Source: CAJXZP01 sp047610145 (GTDB lineage: Bacteria; Bacteroidota; Bacteroidia; Flavobacteriales_G; Salibacteraceae). Taken from it: 21,754 nt of DNA. Positions 1 through 8,124 of the stretch are shown piece by piece; position 1 is the first letter of the stretch; every line of letters starts with the position of its first letter. Location: contig JBLFZF010000056.1 of NCBI GenBank assembly GCA_047610145.1, positions 1 to 21,754 on the forward strand, in the 5' to 3' direction. The notes below the pieces were generated by a model. That model worked only from the letters and a program-made list of their open reading frames with translations. It was not told the DNA's origin and searched no databases. A program made the translations under genes and the position numbers.

Positions 1-921
1 AAAGTTTTAATGAAATCGGAACGTGAAATTAAAGATGATGTTACCCGTGCCTATGGAAATGTAATCATTTCGGTAGAAAATTTTGAAACTATAAAAGGGA
101 ATAAAAGCTATTTAGAACAAACGCTAAAGGAAACCCAAGCATTATATGAGAGTGGTTTTGCTAAAGAGCAAGATGTGGATCAGTTAACTATTCTGGTACA
201 GACCGCAAGAATTGAGTATAATAGAGCAGATCGTTTACGTGGTATTTCTGATAACTTCTTGAAGTTTACAATGGGTATTCCTGCCTCTTCCTCGCTGGTG
301 TTAACAGATAGTTTAGAGAGCATAGTAACCTACGGAAATGACTCTTCTATCGTTGATCAACCATTTGATGTAAATGCGCATATTGATTATAAAATTGCCA
401 TTAGTAATCAAGAGTTGCAAAAATTGAATTTGAAAAATACCAAGGTGGCATTTTTACCTACCTTAAATGGATTCTTTCAATACCAACAGAACTATCAATA
501 TAACGACATGTCTTTGAAATCTGATTTCTGGTTTCCAACTTCAGTTTGGGGTTTGTCTCTAAATGTTCCAATTTTTAGCAGTGGAGAACGAATGTTTGTA
601 AAGCAACAAGCAGATTTAAATTGGCAAAAATCACAAGTAGATACCAAGATGGCGGAAGAAGGGCTGATGGTGGAGTTTTTAACTAAAAAATCAGAATATC
701 AATTTGCAGTAGATCAGTACAAAAACTCAAAAGATAACCTTGATCTGGTGCAGAAAATTGTAACTAAAGAAACTATAAAGTATCAAGAAGGAATGTCTTC
801 TTCATTGAATTTAGCCAATGCTCAAATTCAGTTTTTTCAAATACAAGGAGCATACGTTCAATCTATCATGCAAATGATAAACGCCCGTTCAGCAATGGAC
901 AGAATTTTAAGCAATTACTAA
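1..921 (+). CDS. TolC-like outer membrane efflux protein, 5'-truncated
   Basis: This is the outer-membrane channel of a tripartite efflux system, which carries substrates across the periplasm and outer membrane. The frame is open from base 1 (the ATG at 10 is internal), so about 306 C-terminal residues are visible of a family that usually has 420-480; the signal peptide and first helical repeat lie upstream of the window. Family signs are long Glu/Lys/Gln-rich helices (QTLKETQALYESGFAKEQDV, then a YKNSKDNLDLVQKI region) alternating with short strand-like segments, and a late GMSSSLNLANAQIQFFQIQG stretch, which is the typical second OEP repeat. It lies 24 bases before the adaptor gene and is presumably co-transcribed with it and the RND pump. 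The substrate cannot be told from the sequence. The family call is firm; the exact subfamily is not. Confidence 0.9.
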   Translation, partial: KVLMKSEREIKDDVTRAYGNVIISVENFETIKGNKSYLEQTLKETQALYESGFAKEQDVDQLTILVQTARIEYNRADRLRGISDNFLKFTMGIPASSSLVLTDSLESIVTYGNDSSIVDQPFDVNAHIDYKIAISNQELQKLNLKNTKVAFLPTLNGFFQYQQNYQYNDMSLKSDFWFPTSVWGLSLNVPIFSSGERMFVKQQADLNWQKSQVDTKMAEEGLMVEFLTKKSEYQFAVDQYKNSKDNLDLVQKIVTKETIKYQEGMSSSLNLANAQIQFFQIQGAYVQSIMQMINARSAMDRILSNY

Positions 922-945
922 AAATCCATATCACAATATAAACAG

Positions 946-2076
946 ATGAAAAATTTAATATTTATATCCTTCGCTTTCTTCGCGGTATCATGCGGTTCAA
1001 AATCTACGGGAGATTACTTATCAGAACTCAACGAACGTAAAGACAGTATTAAAAATGAGTATAGAGCTTTAGGGTCGGAGATGGCTAAGTTAGAAGCGGA
1101 AATCACAGCACTTGACACAGCAAGAAAAGTGGTAAATGTGACGGCTACTTCTGCCGATAGAGGTAGGTTTTCTCACTTCTTTAAAATTTATGGTTCTATT
1201 CAAACCGATAACAATACGCTGGTATTTCCATCTGCTCAAGGAGAAATTCAAAAGGTGTATGTAGAAGAAGGTCAACCCGTTAAAAAAGGAGACATATTGC
1301 TGTCTATTGATTCTGAGATTATCAGGAAAAACATGGCTGAATTAGCGGTTCAAATTGAACTGGCTCAGGATATTTTCAATAAGCAACAAAAATTATGGGA
1401 CCAGAGTATTGGGTCAGAAATGGACTATTTAAAAGCGAAAAATAACCTGGACACCTTAAACTCTAAAATGGAAACATTAAGAGCACAGAAGCGAAAAACG
1501 AATGTGACAGCGCCTTTCTCGGGAACTATTGATGAGGTTTTTGTTAAAAATGGTCAGCTCGTTGGGCCAGGTGCTGCTACCATGAGAATTGTTAATTTAG
1601 ATAAAGTGTACTTGAAAGCAGATGTTCCAGAGGGTTACGTGAAAACTATTGGTAAAGGAACACCAGTGAATGTTACTTTTCCATCTATTGACGAATCGGT
1701 AGTGACTGAAATTAACGAAACAGGAAGGTTTATTAATCCAGCAAATCGAACATTTACTGCACGAATTAACTTAACGAATCAGAATAATAAATTTTATCCA
1801 AACTTATTAGGTATGTTGGAAATCCAGGATTATTCAAACGATTCAGCGTTGATTATTCCAGCTCGATTAATTCAAGAGAATGCGAGTGGAAATAGTTACA
1901 TCTTCAAAGTGAAAACAGTAGGAGATTCACATTATTCTATCATTCAATCTATTGAAGTAGGGATGACTTATAATGGTGTGACCGAAGTTGTTTCTGGGCT
2001 AAAAGAAGTGGATGTTATTGTTGATAGAGGATCTAGAAATGTGAGTAATAATCAATTGATTAGAGTAATCCAATAA
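946..2076 (+). CDS. RND efflux periplasmic adaptor (membrane fusion) lipoprotein
   Basis: This periplasmic adaptor links the RND pump to the outer-membrane channel. The N-terminus is a lipoprotein signal with the candidate acylated Cys16 (FAVSC), so it is probably anchored in the inner membrane. Residues about 25-60 form a charged coiled coil ahead of the core, an added feature compared with minimal adaptors. The first half of the lipoyl-like domain follows (around GEIQKVYVEEGQPVKKGDIL), then a helical hairpin (about residues 125-180), the second lipoyl half (TAPFSGTIDEVFVKNGQLV) and C-terminal beta-barrel and membrane-proximal domains. At 376 residues it has normal length for the HlyD/AcrA-type family. 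Gaps to its neighbours are 24 and 30 bases in the OEP-adaptor-pump order. Drug, metal and lipid substrates are all possible. Confidence 0.93.
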   Translation: MKNLIFISFAFFAVSCGSKSTGDYLSELNERKDSIKNEYRALGSEMAKLEAEITALDTARKVVNVTATSADRGRFSHFFKIYGSIQTDNNTLVFPSAQGEIQKVYVEEGQPVKKGDILLSIDSEIIRKNMAELAVQIELAQDIFNKQQKLWDQSIGSEMDYLKAKNNLDTLNSKMETLRAQKRKTNVTAPFSGTIDEVFVKNGQLVGPGAATMRIVNLDKVYLKADVPEGYVKTIGKGTPVNVTFPSIDESVVTEINETGRFINPANRTFTARINLTNQNNKFYPNLLGMLEIQDYSNDSALIIPARLIQENASGNSYIFKVKTVGDSHYSIIQSIEVGMTYNGVTEVVSGLKEVDVIVDRGSRNVSNNQLIRVIQ

Positions 2077-2106
2077 CCCCATATTGGGTATATAAAATAG
2101 TTGAGG

Positions 2107-5100
2107 ATGAAGAAGAAAGAAGAAAAAAATAAGGTGAAGTCTTTTGGTATTACCGCCATGTCTATTAAGAATCGTACCACCGTAATGGTTCTTACATTAA
2201 TCATCTTTTTGGCAGGTTTAGGAGCGTATAACTCCATGCCAAAAGAGGCATTTCCAGAGATTGTAATGCCAGAAATATATGTAAGTACGATTTACCCCGG
2301 TAACAGTCCGCTAGACATTGAGAAGTTAATTACTCGACCTATTGAGAAGGAAGTCAAAGGGATTACTGGGATTGATGAAATAACATCTTCTTCGCTACAG
2401 GGAGTATCTTCTATTAGAATCAAATTTGATTTTAGTGTGACTCCCGAACAGGCATTAAGAAAGGTAAAGGATAAGGTGGATGTTGCTATGGCTGATCCAG
2501 ATTTCCCAAGTGATTTACCGGGAGACCCGAATGTTTTTGATATGAATTTTTCGGAGTTAATGCCCATATTAAACATTAATCTATCGGGTGATTTCTCTTT
2601 AGATATGTTAAATGAGTATGCCGAGTATTTAGAAGATAAGATTGAAGATATATCTCAAATTAATGAGGTGGATATTCGAGGTATCAATGATAAGGAAGTG
2701 AAAGTAGAGCTAGACCTTTTAAAGATGGAGGCCACTCAAATCAATTTCCAAAATGTAGAAGACGCCATCAGCTTTGAAAACATGACCGTATCTGGCGGTA
2801 ATGTGTTAATTGACGGATTTAATCGGTCGATTCGGGTAGTAGGAGAGTTCTCTGATTGGCATGAAATTGAAGATATCATCGTTGGAAGAGAAGAAGGAAA
2901 CATTGTATACTTACGAGATATTGGAACGGTTTCTTTTGGCGAAAAAGAGAAGGAAAGTTATGCGCGCGAGTATACCAAATCAGTGGTGAGTTTAGATGTA
3001 AAGAAACGGGGGGGAGAAAACCTGATTGAAGCATCTTCTGCCATCAACAAGGTCATTGAAGAAGCACAAAAAAACTATTTGCCAGAAGGTTTAAATATTA
3101 CCATTACTAATGATCAAACAGATCAAACTAAAGACCAGTTAAATGAATTGGAAAACTCTATTCTTTTTGGAATGGTTTTAGTAATTGTGGTGTTACTGTT
3201 CTTCTTAGGTCTACGTAATGCTTTGTTTGTAGGAATTGCGATTCCATTATCCATGTTATTGTCGTTTCTGATTTTGAGCTCTCTCGGAGTTACACTGAAT
3301 ATTATGGTGCTGTTCTCATTAGTACTCGCATTAGGTATGTTAGTAGATAATGGAATTGTAGTAGTAGAAAACATCTATAGATTAATGGATGATGGTCACC
3401 CGCCAGCAAAGGCAGCATTAGATGGAGCAAGTGAAGTAGCTTGGCCAATTATAGCTTCCACAGCGACAACTTTAGCCGCATTTGTGCCGTTGGCTTTATG
3501 GCCCGGTATGATGGGTGAGTTTATGCGTTTTTTACCTATTACCTTAATGATTGTATTAACCTCGTCACTATTTGTTGCGTTGGTTATTAATCCTGTTCTT
3601 ACGACCATTTTCATGAAAATTCATGAAGAAGATGTCGTGTATTCTAAGAAAACATTGATTTGGACAACTATTGGTTTGGGTATTGCATTCTTATTTGGCG
3701 TCATGCCAGGTATAACAGCGAATAATATTGAATACCAATTTGGAGATAACGCCTTCTTAATGGCCTCTTTACAGAAGTTGTCGTATGTATTGGTCGCTGG
3801 AATTTTACTTTTTGTCTTGAGTAGATTAATGTTTTTATCTATGGAAACCGATAAAAAACGAATACTATACCCAAGTGTAATATTTATGGTTATTTCGATG
3901 GCGTTTCACCTTACTGGACAAACGGTAAGTGGTAATTTTATTGGCATAACAGCTACATTCCTAGTGCTAAATGCATATGCAATATATCCGGCAAGTATTT
4001 GGTTTAAAGATGCGTTTATGCCTAAGCTAGAATTTATATATGACCGCTTTATTAAGTTTGCCCTTAGAGGTAAGAATGCTTACCTGTTTTTAGGAGGAAC
4101 CTTTGGACTACTAATCTTGTCGATTATTTTCTTAATCACGTTTACGCCTAAAGTCCTGTTCTTTCCAAATAATGAACCTAAGTATTTGAACATTTTTATT
4201 GAGAAACCAATTGGGACAGATATTGAAGAAACCAATAAGTTGACCATAGAATTGGAAGATAAGGTTTTGGAGGCAATTAAGAAATATGAAGAAATAAACC
4301 CAGAGTCTGGGGAAATAGAAAATTTCTTAGTGTCATCTGTAATCGCTCAGGTGGGTAAAGGTACCGCTGACCCTGCCCAAGATTTTTCGGCAAGCTCTAC
4401 CCCTCATAAAGCAAGAATTACTGTTTCATTTGTAAAATATACGGAACGTCATGGGATCAACACAAACGTGGTGATGTCTGATTTTAGAGAAATGTTTAAA
4501 GGTATTCCTGGAGTTAACATTACGGTGGATAAAGATTCAAATGGACCTCCAACGGGAGCGCCAGTTAATATTGAAATTACAGGTGACGACTATGAGCAAT
4601 TAATTTCCGAAGCCAATAAAGTGAAGACTTTTATTAATAACGCTAATATTGGGGGTATCGAAGAGCTAAAACTAGATGTGGATCAAGGTAAACCAGAAAT
4701 GCCGATCACTGTTGATCGAGATAAAGCCAGACGACTAGGTATTTCTACTGCGCAAATTGGAGGTTCTTTACGAACATCGTTATTTGGAAAAGAGGTGTCT
4801 ACGTATAAAGATGGAGAAGATGATTACCCTATTAATATGAGGTCGGCACAGATGTACAGAGACAATCCAGATGCGTTGATTAATCAACGTGTGACCTTTA
4901 AAAACATGAATACGGGGAAAATTATTCAAATTCCTATATCTTCTTTAATTACTGTTAAAAAGACGTCTACGTTTAGTGCCGTGAAACGAAAGGATTTGAA
5001 TAGAATCATTACCATATCTTCCAATGTATTGGAAGGGTATAATCCGACAGAGGTGGTTAATGAAATTAAGGCGACACTAACTTCATATGAGTTTCCAACG

Positions 5101-5760
5101 GAGAATACGTATAAGTTTACAGGGCAACAAGAAGAGCAAGCCAAAGAAATGGCATTTTTAAGTAATGCTTTACTGATTGCATTCTTATTAATTATCTTCA
5201 TTATTGTCCTGCAGTTTAATGCGACTTCGACTCCTGTAATTATTGGTACTTCGGTATTGTTCTCTTTAATTGGAGTGTTACTTGGATTAGTGATTTTTCA
5301 AATGGACTTCGTGGTAATTATGACGATGATTGGTATTATATCATTGGCGGGTATTGTTGTTAATAATGCGATTGTACTGATTGATTACACCAATATTATA
5401 GTAGAGCGCAAGAAACAGGAACAGGATATCGATGAAGATGGAAGATTACCGTTTACTGATTTTGTTGCCGCTATTGTGGAGGGGGGAAGAACCCGTTTAC
5501 GTCCGGTACTACTTACGGCAATTACTACCGTATTAGGTTTGTTTCCGTTAGCCATTGGTTTGAATGTAGATTTCTTCGGCTTTTTTAGAGAACTTGACGC
5601 ACATATTTATGTAGGTGGCGAAAACGTTCAGTTCTGGGGCCCAATGTCTTGGACAATTATATTTGGATTAACCTTCGCTACATTCCTTACTTTGGTTATT
5701 GTACCCGTGATGTACTACATAGTTAATAAATTCAAATACTATTTAGCGAAAGCGTTATAG
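2107..5760 (+). CDS. RND-family efflux pump, inner-membrane transporter (AcrB/HAE1-like) with extra TM block
   Basis: This is a proton-driven inner-membrane pump of the resistance-nodulation-division superfamily. I chose ATG 2107 rather than the upstream TTG 2101, giving 1217 residues; many Bacteroidota pumps start with a similar Lys-rich, Phe-Gly-containing leader before TM1. TM1 is at about 24-42, porter domains follow on both sides of the repeat, and TM4 carries GMLVDNGIVVVENI with the essential Asp. In the second half TM10 reads IVVNNAIVLIDY, so the Lys of AcrB-type pumps (K940) is replaced. AcrB-type pumps have about 1050 residues. Here residues about 512-648 add roughly 135 residues between TM6 and TM7, with four hydrophobic segments (about 515-535, 555-577, 586-603, 612-634). 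A perfect inverted-repeat terminator follows the stop. Confidence 0.95.
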   Translation: MKKKEEKNKVKSFGITAMSIKNRTTVMVLTLIIFLAGLGAYNSMPKEAFPEIVMPEIYVSTIYPGNSPLDIEKLITRPIEKEVKGITGIDEITSSSLQGVSSIRIKFDFSVTPEQALRKVKDKVDVAMADPDFPSDLPGDPNVFDMNFSELMPILNINLSGDFSLDMLNEYAEYLEDKIEDISQINEVDIRGINDKEVKVELDLLKMEATQINFQNVEDAISFENMTVSGGNVLIDGFNRSIRVVGEFSDWHEIEDIIVGREEGNIVYLRDIGTVSFGEKEKESYAREYTKSVVSLDVKKRGGENLIEASSAINKVIEEAQKNYLPEGLNITITNDQTDQTKDQLNELENSILFGMVLVIVVLLFFLGLRNALFVGIAIPLSMLLSFLILSSLGVTLNIMVLFSLVLALGMLVDNGIVVVENIYRLMDDGHPPAKAALDGASEVAWPIIASTATTLAAFVPLALWPGMMGEFMRFLPITLMIVLTSSLFVALVINPVLTTIFMKIHEEDVVYSKKTLIWTTIGLGIAFLFGVMPGITANNIEYQFGDNAFLMASLQKLSYVLVAGILLFVLSRLMFLSMETDKKRILYPSVIFMVISMAFHLTGQTVSGNFIGITATFLVLNAYAIYPASIWFKDAFMPKLEFIYDRFIKFALRGKNAYLFLGGTFGLLILSIIFLITFTPKVLFFPNNEPKYLNIFIEKPIGTDIEETNKLTIELEDKVLEAIKKYEEINPESGEIENFLVSSVIAQVGKGTADPAQDFSASSTPHKARITVSFVKYTERHGINTNVVMSDFREMFKGIPGVNITVDKDSNGPPTGAPVNIEITGDDYEQLISEANKVKTFINNANIGGIEELKLDVDQGKPEMPITVDRDKARRLGISTAQIGGSLRTSLFGKEVSTYKDGEDDYPINMRSAQMYRDNPDALINQRVTFKNMNTGKIIQIPISSLITVKKTSTFSAVKRKDLNRIITISSNVLEGYNPTEVVNEIKATLTSYEFPTENTYKFTGQQEEQAKEMAFLSNALLIAFLLIIFIIVLQFNATSTPVIIGTSVLFSLIGVLLGLVIFQMDFVVIMTMIGIISLAGIVVNNAIVLIDYTNIIVERKKQEQDIDEDGRLPFTDFVAAIVEGGRTRLRPVLLTAITTVLGLFPLAIGLNVDFFGFFRELDAHIYVGGENVQFWGPMSWTIIFGLTFATFLTLVIVPVMYYIVNKFKYYLAKAL

Positions 5761-5769
5761 GTCTTAATT

Positions 5770-5816
5770 AATAAACAAAAAAAGGGCGCTCAATGAGCGC
5801 CCTTTTTTTGTTTATT
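5770..5816. terminator. Bidirectional rho-independent terminator
   Basis: The arms 5770-5791 and 5795-5816 are perfect 22-base inverted copies around a 3-base loop (AAT). The GC core GGGCGCTC/GAGCGCCC is flanked by A7 on the left and T7 on the right, so a U-tract follows the hairpin on either strand. It sits between the convergent RND pump gene (stop 5760) and the threonine dehydrogenase gene (stop 5829) and should serve both. Confidence 0.95.
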
Positions 5817-5828
5817 TCGAACAATTTT

Positions 5829-6752
5829 TTAGATATGCGCTAACATTTCGGTAACTAAAGTTTTAGTACCATAGGTATGTTTCCATCCCCAATCAGCTCT
5901 TGCTGTTGAATCATCAATACTTTGCGGCCATGAAGCGGCAATTGCATCTCTTTCATCCGTTTTATAGGTGATAGTGAATCCTTCTTTGTGAGCGGCAATT
6001 TCGGTAGCTAGTTCAGCCGGAGAAAAAGAATCAGCGGCAAGGTTGTAGCTAGAGCGAACTTTAATTTTTTCTGACGGAGCTTCCATAATGTCTATGGTAG
6101 CTCTCACTGCATCTTCCATCATCATCATGGGTAAGGTAGCGTTTGCATTTAAAAAGCATTCGTAGGTATTAGTTTTTCTAGCTTGGTGAAAAATATCAAC
6201 TGCGTAGTCGGTAGTTCCGCCACCGGGTAAAGATTTCCATCCAATAAGTCCGGGATATCGAATACTCCTTACATCTACTCCGTATCTATTAAAATAATAT
6301 TCATTCCATCTTTCACCCGCCTGTTTGGCAATGCCATAAACCGTATTCGGGTCCATTACGGTGTTTTGAGGGGTGTTTTGTTTGGGGGTATTTGGACCAA
6401 AAACAGCTATAGAACTAGGCCAGAAAATTTTATCAATAATTTTGTCTTTCGCTAAATTAAGAACGTTAAAATGTCCGTCCATACTTAGTTGCCAAGCGTA
6501 ATCCACATGCTTTTCGGCCGTAGCAGAAAGCAAAGCGACAAGATTAAAAACATTCTTGATTTCATATTTGTAAACAATGGCAAGTAAAGCGTCTTTATCA
6601 AGGATATCTAGTTTTTCATATAATCCCCCATGACCTTCATCTTTGATGTCGGAAGCAATTACACTGTTTTTCCCATATTTCGCACGAAGGTTTTCAACCA
6701 ACTCACTGCCTACTTGGCCTAAGGCCCCAATAACTAAAATATTACCTGTCAT
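5829..6752 (-). CDS. L-threonine 3-dehydrogenase, SDR (UDP-galactose-epimerase-like) type
   Basis: Predicted to be a cytoplasmic NAD-dependent enzyme that oxidises L-threonine to 2-amino-3-ketobutyrate, which a KBL-type ligase normally cleaves to glycine and acetyl-CoA. The 307-residue protein starts with the Rossmann motif GALGQVG (residues 9-15). It has WPSSIAVFGP (about 111-120), with a candidate catalytic Ser, and the Tyr139/Lys143 pair in YGIAK. VRSIRYPGLIGW and the GGGTTDYAVDIF stretch are hallmarks of the short-chain threonine dehydrogenases known from Flavobacterium and animals, unlike the zinc-dependent Tdh of E. coli. The start ATG 6752 leaves the Rossmann motif directly at the N-terminus. 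No kbl gene is in the window. The gene is monocistronic here and shares a terminator with the RND operon. Another sugar-nucleotide epimerase function is possible but less likely. Confidence 0.85.
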   Translation of the reverse strand: MTGNILVIGALGQVGSELVENLRAKYGKNSVIASDIKDEGHGGLYEKLDILDKDALLAIVYKYEIKNVFNLVALLSATAEKHVDYAWQLSMDGHFNVLNLAKDKIIDKIFWPSSIAVFGPNTPKQNTPQNTVMDPNTVYGIAKQAGERWNEYYFNRYGVDVRSIRYPGLIGWKSLPGGGTTDYAVDIFHQARKTNTYECFLNANATLPMMMMEDAVRATIDIMEAPSEKIKVRSSYNLAADSFSPAELATEIAAHKEGFTITYKTDERDAIAASWPQSIDDSTARADWGWKHTYGTKTLVTEMLAHI

Positions 6753-6785
6753 TATTGTCTTTTTACTTGTTCAAAATTCTGCGCG

Positions 6786-6793
6786 CAAATGTA
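6786..6793 (-). promoter_or_regulatory. Candidate Bacteroidota -7 promoter box for the threonine dehydrogenase gene
   Basis: Read on the minus strand this is TACATTTG, an exact match to the phylum's -7 consensus TAnnTTTG. It ends 33 bases before the start codon at 6752. I find no TTG -33 element at the usual 17-23 base spacing, so support rests on the -7 box and its position. Confidence 0.4.
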
Positions 6794-6927
6794 ATTTACT
6801 TTTCATTGTTTACATTTATTATGTACCTCCAAATTGGATAATAAGTAGTGTATTTTCGAACCGTTGAAAATAAATGAATGAAACATGTAATAATTTAAGA
6901 AATTAGCCACTAACTAATAAAACACTT

Positions 6928-7419
6928 GTGAGTACTGATTTTTATACGATACAAATTTTACCATACGCCAGCATTATCATTAAGATTTGTAGAGCCTATA
7001 CCAATAGCCAAGAAGACTTTGAGGACTATTACCAAGAAGTTTGCTTGCAGATTTGGCGAACCCATGAGAATTTTGACGAAAAGTCTCAATGGTCTACTTG
7101 GATTTACCGATTAAGCTTAAATGTGTGTTTGACGCTTCTGAAAAAGGAAAAAAAGAACAGTGAATTACGAAACTCAGACGCCATCCTGGATGAAGTTATG
7201 GAAGATGAGATGTTTTTCACAGATGAATCTTTGAACGACTTGTATGATGCTATTCGTGAATTAAATGAACTAGATCGTGCGATTATCCTTTTGTATTTGG
7301 AGCAAAAAACATATCAGGAGATTGGTGAAATCATTGGTTTGAATGGAAACAATATTGGTGTAAGAATTACTCGGATTAAAGAAAAACTTAAAAAATTATT
7401 ACATGGAAAAATCTATTGA
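6928..7419 (+). CDS. ECF-type RNA polymerase sigma-70 factor
   Basis: This is a small alternative sigma factor that directs RNA polymerase to a specific promoter set. The 163 residues show sigma-70 region 2 (about 10-75, with DFEDYYQEVCLQIWR and QWSTWIYRLSLNVCL), a short acidic linker (about 82-102) and region 4 (about 103-158), whose helix-turn-helix is TYQEIGEIIGLNGNNIGVRI. The length fits the ECF group. The start is GTG 6928, since region 2 begins within ten residues of it and no ATG lies nearby in frame. The 3' end overlaps the next gene by 17 bases, so the two products are probably translationally coupled. Most ECF factors are held inactive by a co-encoded partner; the downstream membrane protein is the obvious candidate. 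No exact TAnnTTTG box is visible upstream. Confidence 0.92.
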   Translation: MSTDFYTIQILPYASIIIKICRAYTNSQEDFEDYYQEVCLQIWRTHENFDEKSQWSTWIYRLSLNVCLTLLKKEKKNSELRNSDAILDEVMEDEMFFTDESLNDLYDAIRELNELDRAIILLYLEQKTYQEIGEIIGLNGNNIGVRITRIKEKLKKLLHGKIY

Positions 7420-8056
7420 AAACATTTGGAACCAAGGGTTTCTTGATGAAGGAGCATTGGTGGCTCCAAAAATTAACAAGTTGTATGAGGCGAAATCGAT
7501 TAATACCATCGACAAGTTTCGAAGTATGTGCCGTAAAAACTATTGGTTTATTTGGTTGATTCTTGCTGTTAACCTGGTGGGTGGTTATGCCATGGCAAAT
7601 ATTTATTTGGCCCTTTATATGGCCGCGTTGTTTATACCTACTCTAGTTCTAAGTAAAAAGCAAATAAAACGGATGGATGCGATAGATGCGAATGAATCCA
7701 GTTACCTCTATCTAAAAACCTTTGACAATTGGTTGCAAAAAATGATAGATGATTTTCGGGTGGTATACCGATTTTTTTATCCGCTATATTTTGTAGGTAT
7801 GGTATGGTTCTTAAGCTCGATAGATACTGGTGAAGCTGGAGATTATATTCCCTTTGCATACAGAATACTAGACAGTGAAGAAGTATTTAAAATAGGAGGA
7901 ATACCCGTTATTTGGGTGAGCTCTGTTTTATTGCTAACCGCTATAATTGCCTATTTCAGTCCGAAAATTTATATGTTCGATATTCGATTGGTTTACGGCA
8001 GATTAATGGATCGATTATCAAATATGCTTAAGGAAATGGAGGAGTTAAGAGCTTAA
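7403..8056 (+). CDS. Four-helix membrane protein encoded with the ECF sigma factor (candidate anti-sigma or sensor)
   Basis: I do not recognise the family. The 217-residue protein has a soluble N-terminal segment of about 45 residues and four predicted membrane helices (about 47-65, 67-84, 120-138, 167-185). A helix-prone loop (about 86-119, with Lys-, Asp- and Trp-containing stretches) lies between helices 2 and 3, and a charged C-terminal helix (about 196-217) ends it. The ATG at 7403 lies inside the sigma gene, giving a 17-base overlap, which is typical of sigma/anti-sigma pairs. The N-terminal segment contains IENIWNQGFLDEGALVAPKI and is the part that could bind the sigma factor in the cytoplasm. 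There is no zinc-binding anti-sigma HxxxCxxC motif and no FecR-like domain. The regulatory role is inferred from position only. A bidirectional terminator follows. Confidence 0.8.
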   Translation: MEKSIENIWNQGFLDEGALVAPKINKLYEAKSINTIDKFRSMCRKNYWFIWLILAVNLVGGYAMANIYLALYMAALFIPTLVLSKKQIKRMDAIDANESSYLYLKTFDNWLQKMIDDFRVVYRFFYPLYFVGMVWFLSSIDTGEAGDYIPFAYRILDSEEVFKIGGIPVIWVSSVLLLTAIIAYFSPKIYMFDIRLVYGRLMDRLSNMLKEMEELRA

Positions 8057-8075
8057 TCCAAAATTAAATAAACAT

Positions 8076-8115
8076 ATAAAAAAGCCCGATGAATATTTTC
8101 ATCGGGCTTTTTTAT
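8076..8115. terminator. Bidirectional rho-independent terminator
   Basis: The arms 8076-8093 and 8098-8115 form an 18-base perfect inverted repeat around a TATT loop. The core GCCCGATGAA/TTCATCGGGC is flanked by A6 and T6. It lies between the convergent stops of the sigma-linked membrane protein gene (8056) and the aldehyde dehydrogenase gene (8125). Confidence 0.95.
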
Positions 8116-8124
8116 TAGAAAGTA

